Part shown: in pieces, positions 10,952 to 18,497 of the stretch
How positions within the stretch are numbered: the stretch's first letter is position 1
How the letters are laid out: each line of letters starts with the position of its first letter
Virus record (IMG/VR): IMGVR_UViG_3300034073_000928
Coordinates: 1-20,311 of that record
Strand: one strand, 5' to 3'
DNA: 20,311 bases
From: a virus
Made by a program: the position numbers and the translations under genes
Notes under the pieces: generated by a model
What the model saw: the letters and a program-made list of their open reading frames with translations, nothing else
The model's database searches: none
What the model was told of the DNA's origin: nothing

Positions 10952-11183
10952 AGGACAACCCCCCACGCCTATACAGCGAAATCGTAGAACTAGAAACAAC
11001 AAAACCGCGACGCTTCAAAACCGTTGCCAAGACCTGCGCCGAAATGCTTTTGTCATGCAACGCATCCACAAAATCCTTGCGGTCATCAGCCGCAAGCGCA
11101 TCCGCGATTTCCTGCAACAAGCGCGTATTTGGTTTTCCCTTGTCCCCAATTTCATTCTGAATTTCGTTGTTCAACAACCCCAC
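10938..11183 (-). CDS. Small helix-turn-helix protein (GTG start)
   Basis: This 81-residue protein has a helical N-terminus (PNTRLLQEIADALAADDRKD) and a helix-turn-helix of the form SISAQVLATVLKRRGFVVSS followed by STISLYRRGG. The pattern is that of actinophage HTH proteins often placed upstream of metallophosphoesterase genes, or of terminase small-subunit DNA-binding domains. The start is a GTG with GAAGGGGC upstream, lying 32 nt inside the membrane-protein gene. It overlaps the phosphoesterase gene by 14 nt, so the two products may act together on DNA. Confidence 0.65.
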   Translation of the reverse strand: MGLLNNEIQNEIGDKGKPNTRLLQEIADALAADDRKDFVDALHDKSISAQVLATVLKRRGFVVSSSTISLYRRGGLSYEVR

Positions 11184-11418
11184 TAAAAGCCCCTTCGTTA
11201 TGTTCCTGAATGTGTCTATCTAGCCTGTCGGTAACACCATCAACCTTACTATCAACCCTGAAAACCGAATTCAGAATGCTCGCCAATTGACCTTGCACAA
11301 CAGCATGATCAGCCTTGTTTTCCTGACGCAAACCAACCAACTGAATAACCGCCACAACTATTCCACCGATGGCAGTAATCACACCAACCAGAACAGCCGC
11401 AACACCCGCATCCATCAT
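11152..11418 (-). CDS. Membrane protein with N-terminal TM and coiled-coil tail (DUF2746-like)
   Basis: The 88-residue protein has a hydrophobic segment at about residues 6-29 (VAAVLVGVITAIGGIVVAVI). A helical tail follows with SILNSVFRVDSKVDGVTDRL and an acidic-His end. This one-span plus coiled-coil layout resembles DUF2746-type proteins near actinophage lysins, proposed as holin-like or spanin-like helpers. The ATG is coupled to the endolysin stop (ATGA). A lysis role is likely from context; the exact mechanism is not shown. Confidence 0.65.
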   Translation of the reverse strand: MMDAGVAAVLVGVITAIGGIVVAVIQLVGLRQENKADHAVVQGQLASILNSVFRVDSKVDGVTDRLDRHIQEHNEGAFSGVVEQRNSE

Positions 11419-11924
11419 TCACCGTCATCTTCACCCAAGAACACCTTACGGAACTTGCGCTTCACTTTCTCAGCATCATCAGCAAGACGCGGCGAAATCT
11501 CAATGTGCAACCAATCCGATGCAGGATTGCCGCCGCCCGTCACCGTTGGCTTGTCATAGGTCTGCCACGCATCCCTATCGCAACGATACGCCCGACCATG
11601 CTTCCCGAATGCGTAATCAATAATCATTTCCACCCCCAACACCTGAGCGTTCTTGCTCAGAATGTCACACCAATCAGTTGCAATCTTCCTACCGTTTGGT
11701 TTGCCGCGCTTACCGTCACGCATATTCCGATAGGACACATCCATAGCGCGACCCGTCGCATGAACCGAAAGACTTTCCTTCCCCTTCATCTTCCTGACCA
11801 GAAAAGTTCCATTATTCCAAAACGCGCCATCAGAAAGAAACGCCATCTGCCGCACGAATTCTTCCGTGCCTGCCCGCTTCCCCTTCGCAATACCGTCATT
11901 CGTACCTGTATAGGGTCGGCTCAT
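11415..11924 (-). CDS. Endolysin, M15-type peptidase
   Basis: The 169-residue protein carries SVHATGRAMD (53-62), the SxHxxGxAxD zinc site of M15 peptidases (His55, Asp62). ASDWLHIEIS (135-144) then gives the downstream Asp137 and zinc ligand His140. Peptidases of this family cut D-Ala-D-Ala or L-Ala-D-Glu bonds in peptidoglycan. There is no signal peptide, so a holin would be needed for export. No separate cell-wall-binding domain is seen, though the C-terminal basic segment (KVKRKFRKVF) might contact the wall. It is ATGA-coupled to the holin-like gene upstream and to the membrane gene downstream, which makes a lysis cassette. Confidence 0.85.
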   Translation of the reverse strand: MSRPYTGTNDGIAKGKRAGTEEFVRQMAFLSDGAFWNNGTFLVRKMKGKESLSVHATGRAMDVSYRNMRDGKRGKPNGRKIATDWCDILSKNAQVLGVEMIIDYAFGKHGRAYRCDRDAWQTYDKPTVTGGGNPASDWLHIEISPRLADDAEKVKRKFRKVFLGEDDGE

Positions 11925-12187
11925 TTCGCAGATACCTTCCGTGCCTTCTTCGCCTTTACAGCCGAACCACCAAACGCCGCATCAATTTCAGCCTTCGTCA
12001 AAGTGCCATCCAAACTTGCCTTCGCCAACTGTTCGCCAACCTTGAAAACAGCGACACCACCAGCAATACAAGCCGACTTCCAAATTTCCAATTCTGGCGC
12101 AATGATCGCCGCACCCGTAATCACACCCAATGCATTCGTCAAAAACAACGCCACAATCCGTTGCCCAATCTCAACCGTCTTTGCCAT
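11921..12187 (-). CDS. Holin-like membrane protein
   Basis: The 88-residue product has two hydrophobic helices (residues 10-30, with IVALFLTNALGVITGAAIIA, and 37-52), an intervening Pro-Glu turn and a strongly basic C-terminus (VKAKKARKVSAK). This is the class II holin layout. Four potential starts are stacked: GTG followed by three ATG. AAAGG lies eight bases before the last ATG, which is chosen; a dual-start control as in lambda holin/antiholin is conceivable. It precedes the endolysin with an ATGA overlap. Confidence 0.68.
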   Translation of the reverse strand: MAKTVEIGQRIVALFLTNALGVITGAAIIAPELEIWKSACIAGGVAVFKVGEQLAKASLDGTLTKAEIDAAFGGSAVKAKKARKVSAK

Positions 12188-12353
12188 CATCATCACCTTT
12201 CAAAGTCAAAACACCATGCACCACGATAGTTATCAAAGTCACCAAAGCGGCTTGCACAAAAGTAGCACCCGACAAAGTTAGAAGAAGATAAACAGCACCC
12301 GCCCAAGTCCAAGCGTTTTCCTTTACATATTCACCGAAGTTCACAACCATCAT
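12171..12353 (-). CDS. Small two-span membrane protein, second holin candidate
   Basis: This 60-residue protein has hydrophobic residues 16-50 (TWAGAVYLLLTLSGATFVQA then ALVTLITIVVHGVLTL), forming two spans with a short turn, and an acidic tail (KGDDDGKDG). It is coupled to the preceding gene (ATGA), has AAGGGGCGAAAGCG upstream and overlaps the next holin-like gene. Actinophages often encode two adjacent membrane proteins beside the endolysin; which one triggers lysis cannot be told from sequence. Confidence 0.62.
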   Translation of the reverse strand: MMVVNFGEYVKENAWTWAGAVYLLLTLSGATFVQAALVTLITIVVHGVLTLKGDDDGKDG

Positions 12354-12583
12354 CGCTTTCGCCCCTTCGGAAACATCAACGAAGAAACTACAAGAACATT
12401 CACCGACTTGCGTTGATCATCAGAAATACGCGAACCATCCCAATCGCGTTTGCACAACCACGCATCACCAACCGAAGTATCCGCTTGGATACATTCCAAG
12501 TCATAACTTTCCGCGCTCACACGGTTAGCCCACAACACAAATAACAACGGAACAAGAATCATACAACGACGCAAAAACCACAT
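12350..12583 (-). CDS. Small secreted or membrane-anchored protein with two Cys
   Basis: The 77-residue protein starts MWFLRRCMILVPLLFVLWAN and has a cleavage-like site after VSA (about 24), so it is probably exported. The mature part contains Cys31 and Cys44 (potential disulfide), an acidic-to-basic body and a basic end (MFPKGRKR). No lipobox is evident around Cys7. It is the first gene of the lysis cluster. A role in lysis, wall binding or superinfection exclusion is possible; no family is recognised. Confidence 0.58.
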   Translation of the reverse strand: MWFLRRCMILVPLLFVLWANRVSAESYDLECIQADTSVGDAWLCKRDWDGSRISDDQRKSVNVLVVSSLMFPKGRKR

Positions 12584-12627
12584 GCATCTATTTCAACAGT
12601 TACGCAAACCGATTTCATATCGTTGCG

Positions 12628-12653
12628 TTGAATCACGCAAAGTGTGATTTCAA
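12628..12653 (-). other. Hairpin at the end of the structural genes
   Basis: Minus-strand TTGAAATCAC-ACTTTGC-GTGATTCAA forms about nine pairs with one bulged base. It starts directly after the stop codon of the gene ending at 12655. There is no T-run, so it is not a full terminator; it could be an RNA processing or stability element between tail and lysis genes. The rest of the 71-nt gap shows only weak promoter-like boxes. Confidence 0.4.
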
Positions 12654-12654
12654 T

Positions 12655-12924
12655 CTAAACAGATTCACCATTTTCTTGTGATGCGATTGGCGCAATGAAC
12701 ACATCCTTGACGGAATCATATGCATAACCGATACCAGCATAAACCGAACGGAATGAACCCGAATAACTTGTTTGCTTCCATTCACCAGCAATACCCAATG
12801 AAGCAATAAATGCCTGCCCAATAGGTTCACTTTCGGGAAAATCCGTATCACCAAGAACTGCGTTGTTGATTACATTGATTTCACGAACAATCCCGAATTC
12901 GTCAATGCGTGCGAAGTGTGCCAT
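12655..12924 (-). CDS. Virion-associated small protein, cyanophage-type 'MAHFA...WKQTSY' family
   Basis: The 89-residue product reads MAHFARIDEFGIVREINVIN, then ESEPIGQAFIASLGIAGEWKQTSY, a Ser-Phe-Arg segment, YAGIGYAYD and a final VFIAP. This is a recognisable pattern of small structural proteins in aquatic phages, including cyanophages. It ends the tail module here, next to the adhesin-like gene. The ATG overlaps the stop of the glycine-rich gene (TGATG). Its exact place in the virion is unknown. Confidence 0.72.
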   Translation of the reverse strand: MAHFARIDEFGIVREINVINNAVLGDTDFPESEPIGQAFIASLGIAGEWKQTSYSGSFRSVYAGIGYAYDSVKDVFIAPIASQENGESV

Positions 12925-13835
12925 CACTTCCACCTGATGCTTCCATTGCCCGTGAACTGATAAATGATAAAACCGCCCGAAACGGTGCGTGTTGGCGAAC
13001 CCGTTACAACCGCATCACGCTTTGTTGTCGGGAAACGAAAGATGACAACACCGCTATCTGCGGTAGTTCTACCGAAACCAGCACCACCACCAAGATTTGC
13101 ACCGTTATTGCCTAGACCGTTAGACGCAACACCACATGACTTTCCAGCGGCTTCATCGCCACATTTGCCACGACCACCACCACCACGATAAATTGCAGTT
13201 CCCGTGATAGATGACTGAACACCATTGCCACCACTACCTGCGGTATAAACATCTCCCGAAACCGTCACATTCGTTCCAGCCGCCGCCGCACCACCGCCAC
13301 CACCACCGACGCGAGCATTGTTCCCCGTGTTGATTGCATTGCCGCCCGCGAAACCTTGCCCCGTAGTTCCTGCACCACCTGCGAAGTCAGCACCATTGGC
13401 ATTTCCGCCACCAGCACCAGAACCGCCGCTTTGCCCTGTTGATTGACTTCCGTAACCACCACCAATTGAAGTAATCGTGGTCAATCCTGTTCCAGACAAA
13501 GAAGAATTTGAACCATTCGCTTCACCTGTTCCACCGCCACCCACTACTACCGTGTAAGTCACGCCAAGCGCAGGAACAAAACGACTTTCGGCAGAAGCAC
13601 CGCCACCAGAATTTTCACCGCTAATTGAAGAACGGTAGCCACCTGCACCACCACCACCGCAACGATCATTGTTGTTGCCGCCACCGCCAGCAAGCACCAG
13701 CCATTCAACTTGTGTTGGCAATGGTTTTTGACCTTGCCACAGTTCGTTGATTTGACCGCTAGAAGAACGACGCGAACGCGGGGCAAGCGTAGTTGCCAAT
13801 GATTGCCCTGATCTGTTTTTTATATAGTCAGGCAT
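12924..13835 (-). CDS. Glycine-rich tail-tip/adhesin-like protein
   Basis: The 303-residue protein begins with a short helical region, then residues about 50-255 consist of Gly/Ala/Ser/Asn-rich stretches (GGGGAGGYR, GGSGAGGGNANG, GGGGGGAAAAG). The entry is LVLAGGGG, and the C-terminus reads SGVVIFRFPTTKRD and GFIIYQFTGNGSIRWK, which are beta strands. This matches phage glycine-rich tip proteins, where Gly-rich loops often bind host receptors. The ATG follows TTAGGTTGATTG; an in-frame TTG one codon earlier is less likely. The long runs of GGN codons make it repeat-rich and a hotspot for variation. Confidence 0.72.
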   Translation of the reverse strand: MPDYIKNRSGQSLATTLAPRSRRSSSGQINELWQGQKPLPTQVEWLVLAGGGGNNNDRCGGGGAGGYRSSISGENSGGGASAESRFVPALGVTYTVVVGGGGTGEANGSNSSLSGTGLTTITSIGGGYGSQSTGQSGGSGAGGGNANGADFAGGAGTTGQGFAGGNAINTGNNARVGGGGGGAAAAGTNVTVSGDVYTAGSGGNGVQSSITGTAIYRGGGGRGKCGDEAAGKSCGVASNGLGNNGANLGGGAGFGRTTADSGVVIFRFPTTKRDAVVTGSPTRTVSGGFIIYQFTGNGSIRWK

Positions 13836-13843
13836 CAATCAAC

Positions 13844-14206
13844 CTAAGCAGTAATGCGATTGACATACCCGCCAATCATCACGACATTCGCAGTAGCCGC
13901 GAACGCACGAACAACAAGTGGTGTCGCATTCCCAACAATAATCAGACCAGCAACAACAAGAATCAAACCGCTTTCAGCCGTAATCGTTTGTTCAATCAAA
14001 TCATCAGGTGCAGATACACCACCAAATTCAATCGTCAATTTTCTATCTGTCGTGTCGCTATTGACTGCATACAGCCAAATTTCATCAATGGTTGTGGCGG
14101 TGGAAGAACCTGTGTGAATCGTCGTTCCCGCAGTAGCGGTTGCGGCAACTTTGATCAGTTTGCCATCGGTAGAACCGCTTAGTTTGATTTTGCTGTATGT
14201 TGCCAT
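13844..14206 (-). CDS. Small phage structural protein, 120 aa
   Basis: The product starts MATYSKIKLSGSTDGKLIKV and continues with AATATAGTTIHTGSS and WLYAVNSDTTDRKLTIEFGG, then a hydrophobic LILVVAGLIIVG strand pair. This is a recurring family of small beta-rich virion proteins in aquatic phages, usually near the tail fibre genes. The ATG has AGGAAGGCATC upstream. The role is likely a tail or fibre accessory; no enzymatic motif is seen. Confidence 0.72.
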   Translation of the reverse strand: MATYSKIKLSGSTDGKLIKVAATATAGTTIHTGSSTATTIDEIWLYAVNSDTTDRKLTIEFGGVSAPDDLIEQTITAESGLILVVAGLIIVGNATPLVVRAFAATANVVMIGGYVNRITA

Positions 14207-14215
14207 GATGCCTTC

Positions 14216-14500
14216 CTATGAAAAAATTGATGCCGCTAATACTAATTGGTCATCGTCATTAGTGACACCTGATGAAAACAAATTCCACGCTGAACCATCA
14301 TAGAAATAAAGTTTATTATCCGCATCAATATAAGCAAACATTCCTTCCGCAAGTGTCGGTTCACCAACACCACCAAATGCCGCATCGCGTGCCGCAGTTG
14401 TCGCAAAACGCATAATGGTTTGATCCATCAAAAAAGTGTTCACCTGCGCGGCTGTCAGCACATCGCCCGAAACAAACAACTTTGCGCCTGCACCAGCCAC
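14216..14500 (-). CDS. Small phage structural protein, 94 aa (GTG start)
   Basis: The sequence includes LTAAQVNTFLMDQTIMRF, TAARDAAFGGVGEPTLAEGM and FAYIDADNKLYFYDGSAWN, the last being a beta-hairpin 'YDGSxW' motif. This pattern is common in phage tail-fibre-neighbour proteins. The start is a GTG with AAAGGCAGGTGTGAAAA upstream, and the gene ends nine bases before the next start. It is probably part of the distal tail; exact location is unknown. Confidence 0.7.
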   Translation of the reverse strand: MAGAGAKLFVSGDVLTAAQVNTFLMDQTIMRFATTAARDAAFGGVGEPTLAEGMFAYIDADNKLYFYDGSAWNLFSSGVTNDDDQLVLAASIFS

Positions 14501-14543
14501 TTTTCACACCTGCCTTTGGGTTATCGGTCTGCAATCATAGCAA

Positions 14544-15809
14544 CTAGGCGAGCGCATTATCTGCATCCAATACGCCAAATACCGAATCCGAAAGCACGAA
14601 CGGATAGATGATGTAGGCATCCGACATAGCAATTTCCAGCCTGTGAACATTCGGTGTAATTACCCTGCTTAGCCGTTCAACGGTCTGATATTTGATGACC
14701 TGTGCGGGCGATCCTGTTTGATAGTTGCGTTCAACCGTGACGGTATCCCCAAGTTCCAACCGATTGCACGCAATCCGCGAAGGGGAACTGAATGACGAAA
14801 CCAATAGCGACATATCATCAAACCTGTATGCGGGTTGTGCGTACAGTTCCAATAGTTCATTAGCCAAATTCTGCGCGGAAGTATCATCTGCCAGCAACAA
14901 ACCAGACAAGTTCAGGGTGCTGATTCCGTATTCGGTTTGACTTCCCGCGTCATTTGCAATCTGCGGTGTGCCACCTTCACGGGTTGCGAGAACTTTGTTA
15001 TACAAAAATTCTTGTCCGTACAGCACGGAAAGTGTTTGGTATTTGATTTCATTTCCAGCGGCATCAGAAAAATCGGCTACCGAAGTAGCAAATGCTTTGC
15101 TTAGTCTGTCGGTAAAAGTTAGTTTCCCGTCGCGAGAAACAAAGAAATAGCCTTGCTCACTTTCTGCTATTGCTTGTGCATATTGCAAAGCATTTGTATT
15201 GGCATCAATTTGGTATGCACCCAATGTGGCTGTACCCGTATCAATATCCGTTGTGCCTGTGTAGGCGATCTCAGGCAACTGCAACAGGTAATCCAGACGC
15301 GCACCCGAAAGTTCCTGTGTTGGTGTTCTGTCCTGTGATGTAGAAGCATTGGCAAGCAACACGAAATCATCCGCCGCGTTGATGGTCACCGTAGAAATGT
15401 CAGATGATTTGCCTGTGTTATAGGAAAGATCAATGTCGGTAATCCGCCCAACGAACAATGTTTCATCACCAAGTTTCACAGTAACTTTGCGGCGCGGTGT
15501 CACACCAGATTGACCAAGCACCGAATCCCAATACGGTGAACTTTCATTCGTCGGGTCAAACCTTCTATCGTTATTCAGCAAAGTGACCGAACATGAACCC
15601 GCAGAAAAGTTCGCTAGTTGATCTTGCCTGCCGCGTGTAATACGAATGTCTTGAATGTATGCCGCAACATCGTCACCCAATAAAGTGCCATCCAAAAAGT
15701 CACTATTCAAAATGCCATCGGTTGCACTATCCAAAGTGAACACATTGACGGGGAAACCGATTTCCATCAATACGGTGAGCGTTTCACCCCAAGCCGTTAC
15801 TGTTGCCAT
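14544..15809 (-). CDS. Minor tail protein, tail-tip hub/baseplate
   Basis: The 421-residue protein follows the tape measure directly, where siphoviruses encode Dit and Tal-type proteins. It has an N-terminal beta domain with SAGSCSVTLLNNDRRFDP (69-86) and SPYWDS (91-96), characteristic of phage minor tail hub proteins. A second beta domain (about 105-170) holds LFVGRITDIDL. A helical/beta middle part with EQGYFFVSRDGKLTFTDR and a C-terminal domain follow. No peptidase or lysin motif is visible. Only one large hub gene is present, so it may cover the roles that other phages split between two proteins. There is no clear ribosome binding site, suggesting coupling to the tape measure gene four bases upstream. 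Confidence 0.8.
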   Translation of the reverse strand: MATVTAWGETLTVLMEIGFPVNVFTLDSATDGILNSDFLDGTLLGDDVAAYIQDIRITRGRQDQLANFSAGSCSVTLLNNDRRFDPTNESSPYWDSVLGQSGVTPRRKVTVKLGDETLFVGRITDIDLSYNTGKSSDISTVTINAADDFVLLANASTSQDRTPTQELSGARLDYLLQLPEIAYTGTTDIDTGTATLGAYQIDANTNALQYAQAIAESEQGYFFVSRDGKLTFTDRLSKAFATSVADFSDAAGNEIKYQTLSVLYGQEFLYNKVLATREGGTPQIANDAGSQTEYGISTLNLSGLLLADDTSAQNLANELLELYAQPAYRFDDMSLLVSSFSSPSRIACNRLELGDTVTVERNYQTGSPAQVIKYQTVERLSRVITPNVHRLEIAMSDAYIIYPFVLSDSVFGVLDADNALA

Positions 15810-15813
15810 AAAT

Positions 15814-18495
15814 CTAAATCGCTACAACATTCTGAACTGTTAGCGGCAGGAAACCATTGGCGCGTTCATAGCCTTTCATTACATCCAAGAAATAGCGTGC
15901 AACTTCGTCTTTGTCTGTACCCACACCAGCATTGACCGTGAAATTCATATTCGTGACATTGTTTGCGCTAGAACCAGAATCATTCAACATTGCCAACGCT
16001 GGATTCGCTGTGCTAATTCCAGCAAGTTGTTCCTGACCACGACGCACGATCCCTGCTGGTGTCTTGGCTTGCACCGTATTCAATTCATCAATCGCCTTAG
16101 CCAACGAAAGGGTTGCTTCCGCCTCAGCCAAGATTGCTTCCGCAACAGCGCGACGCGCACCTTCTTCTGATTCCTTAGCCCGCGTCAATTCATCCAACGC
16201 ATCACGGTAGGCATCCGTTCCTTCCTTCGCCCCGTACAGGATTTCGTTCAGGAATGCTTGTGCGACGATCTCATTCTTGGTTGCATCTTCCACTTCTTCC
16301 GTAGCGTCGGCAACCTGCATCTTGGCTTTCTGCAAATCCCGTTCAGCATCAGCGATTTCTTCGGCAGTTGCCTTCCGATTGACTTCATTCGCAAGTTGGG
16401 CTTCGGCATCAGCCACCGCACGAACACTGTCCTTGACAGCCAACTTTGCTTCCGCCAAATCAATTTCGGCGCGACGGATATCAATCGCAGATGCTTTCGG
16501 GTCGGCACGCAATTCAGCCAACTTCGCTTCCGCATCGGTAACTGCAAAGTTCGCTTCCTCAACCCGATACTTTGATCGTTCCAAATTGCGTTCGGCATCG
16601 GCAACATCTTCCGCATTGGCGGTGATTTGGCGTAGGCGGATAAGTTCCTTTTCTGCATCCGTCTGACTTTCTGTGGCATCACGCAAACGAATGTTCGCGT
16701 CACGCAATCTGCGGGTTGCATCTTCGTAGCGTTCTGTTGCATCAATGGCTTCCTTGCTGTCACGCGCAAACCCTTTGGATACTTTGTTGAAATAGTCCTG
16801 TGCTTTGGCGGTGCTTTGAATCGCAGACTTCAAAGCATTATCTGCTGAGATCTTGTTGCGTTGTGCGCTGGTCAGCGAGCGTTGCGCATCAAAGTTCGCA
16901 CGCAATGCGCCCGTGAATTCTTCTAACTTTTCTTTTGCTGTTTTCGTAGATTCGGCGGCTTTGGATGCCGCACCAAATGCCGCAGTCGCTTTTGAATTCC
17001 AATCTTGCAGTGCGTTTGCGGATGCTTGGCGTGCAATAAATTCGCGTTGTGTCTGACTTTCCAAACGCGCCAATGCACCCGTCAAAGGAATGACGCGGGG
17101 CGTGTTTGCGATAGCCCCATTCAATGCATCCTGTGCGCCCTTAGCCGTTCGCAGTTGTCCTTCATAGCGGGCAATCGCATCCTGCAAATCTTTATAGGCG
17201 CGGCTGGTCGGGTCGGTGATAGCCAACTGTGCCTTCATCGCATTCACAATGCTTTGCGCATATTCAGGCGAAGCATCCGCAAAACCTTTGAAGGTTTTAT
17301 CCATCACTTCAATGTCAAGTTTGATATCGCCTGCAACAAGTTGGAATTCCCTACCGAAACTTTTGAAGGTAGCGACATCACCAATAGCACCCATCGGATC
17401 AAACTTGCGAAGTTCAGCCTGCGCGGTGTTGATGAATTCGGTCAAGACTTCCTGCGATGTTCCTGTGTCCTTATTGAAATCATTGATTGCCGCACCTGTT
17501 TTCTTGAATGCGGTTTCGGCGCGACCTGTCGCACCTGTCAAATTGTTGATTAGCGGTGCAAGGGTTTGCGCAATCATCAACCCGCCAAGCGCAGTACCGA
17601 ACCCGACAGCCGTAGTACCTGCCGCTTTGAACGCCGCACTATTGGCAAGCGTTTCAATCTTCATCAATTTCTGGTAGGTGGTGTGAACCTTTACCACCGC
17701 AGACGCGGCAACGATTGCCGCAGAGAACGCCGCGATAGCACCAACGATCACAAGGAATGTGGTTTGGTTATTGCTCACCGCATCAGCCAGCGATGCGAAG
17801 ATTGGCACGATGCGTTCCACGACGGGAAGCAAAGTCATGCCGATGCTTTCCTGCAAGTCAGCCATCTGATTCTGCAATTGCTTCATCTTTCCTGCGGCTG
17901 TATCCGTAGCCGCCGCAGTAGCACCACCGAATGTGTTGGTCAGTTCTTGGAATACTTGATCAAGTGATTGACCTTCTTGAATGTTGTCTGCAATCGCAGG
18001 TGATAACGCCTTCAATGATTTGAAATTTCCGTTATACGCCTTACCCAAACTGTCGGCTACCTGCACAAGTGGGATACCTGTTGCGGTGGCGATATCCATA
18101 GCCAACTGCAAATCTTCTTGCGAGCGTGCCAAATTGCCGCTTGCCTGAACCAGCGAAGCCAACGCAGGGCGCATATCGCTATCGCTGTAAATCGTTGCCC
18201 GTTGCATAGACGCAAGGAACTTTTCGTTTGCATCAATCGTTGCCTGTGATGCACCCGTTACCTGTCGCAAGGTGGATGCAAGCACCGTCATTTCTTGCTG
18301 TTCTTGCATCGCCGCCTGTGTTGCTTTTACAGCCGCGAACCCCAAACCAGCCAATGCCGCCGCCGCAGGCAACGCGGCTTTCTGCAACGCGAACTGTGCG
18401 CGTTGTCCTGTTGTTTCAAGTTTCGCAAATTCTTTGAGAGCCTTTTCAATACCGCGACCATCAAAGCCCGAAACAATGTTGATGCCTAATGCCAT
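15814..18495 (-). CDS. Tail tape measure protein
   Basis: The 893-residue protein is the longest gene and lies between the tail chaperones and hub, as expected for the tape measure that sets tail length. The N-terminal half has the phage-tail tape measure core (RATIYSDSDMRPALASLVQA around 99-118, AMDIATATGIPLVQVADSLG at 132-151). Two hydrophobic segments follow (247-268, 296-316), possibly inserted in the host membrane during DNA entry. Residues about 589-797 form five degenerate helical repeats of about 41-50 residues. The TTG four bases from the upstream stop could start it, but the ATG two codons later is preferred. Confidence 0.93.
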   Translation of the reverse strand: MALGINIVSGFDGRGIEKALKEFAKLETTGQRAQFALQKAALPAAAALAGLGFAAVKATQAAMQEQQEMTVLASTLRQVTGASQATIDANEKFLASMQRATIYSDSDMRPALASLVQASGNLARSQEDLQLAMDIATATGIPLVQVADSLGKAYNGNFKSLKALSPAIADNIQEGQSLDQVFQELTNTFGGATAAATDTAAGKMKQLQNQMADLQESIGMTLLPVVERIVPIFASLADAVSNNQTTFLVIVGAIAAFSAAIVAASAVVKVHTTYQKLMKIETLANSAAFKAAGTTAVGFGTALGGLMIAQTLAPLINNLTGATGRAETAFKKTGAAINDFNKDTGTSQEVLTEFINTAQAELRKFDPMGAIGDVATFKSFGREFQLVAGDIKLDIEVMDKTFKGFADASPEYAQSIVNAMKAQLAITDPTSRAYKDLQDAIARYEGQLRTAKGAQDALNGAIANTPRVIPLTGALARLESQTQREFIARQASANALQDWNSKATAAFGAASKAAESTKTAKEKLEEFTGALRANFDAQRSLTSAQRNKISADNALKSAIQSTAKAQDYFNKVSKGFARDSKEAIDATERYEDATRRLRDANIRLRDATESQTDAEKELIRLRQITANAEDVADAERNLERSKYRVEEANFAVTDAEAKLAELRADPKASAIDIRRAEIDLAEAKLAVKDSVRAVADAEAQLANEVNRKATAEEIADAERDLQKAKMQVADATEEVEDATKNEIVAQAFLNEILYGAKEGTDAYRDALDELTRAKESEEGARRAVAEAILAEAEATLSLAKAIDELNTVQAKTPAGIVRRGQEQLAGISTANPALAMLNDSGSSANNVTNMNFTVNAGVGTDKDEVARYFLDVMKGYERANGFLPLTVQNVVAI

Positions 18496-18497
18496 TG

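Noticed and set aside
11505-12281. Plus-strand open frame of 258 codons
   Set aside because: It is the complement of the endolysin and holin-like genes, which have clear motifs; the plus-strand product has no domain and no ribosome binding site pattern.
12584-12654. Promoter for the lysis genes
   Set aside because: A TTGCGT and a TATGAA box can be picked out but are only 15 bases apart and poorly matched; the hairpin there is more convincing than the promoter.
13100-13700. Tandem CCACCACC repeat as a non-coding repeat element
   Set aside because: It is simply the complement of Gly-rich codons in the adhesin-like gene, in frame throughout.
16258-16769. Second frame over the tape measure gene on the minus strand, and plus-strand frames there
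   Set aside because: They are out-of-frame shadows caused by the repetitive Ala/Glu/Asp codons of the repeat region; the Met/Trp/Lys-rich or Ala/Ser-rich products do not look like proteins.
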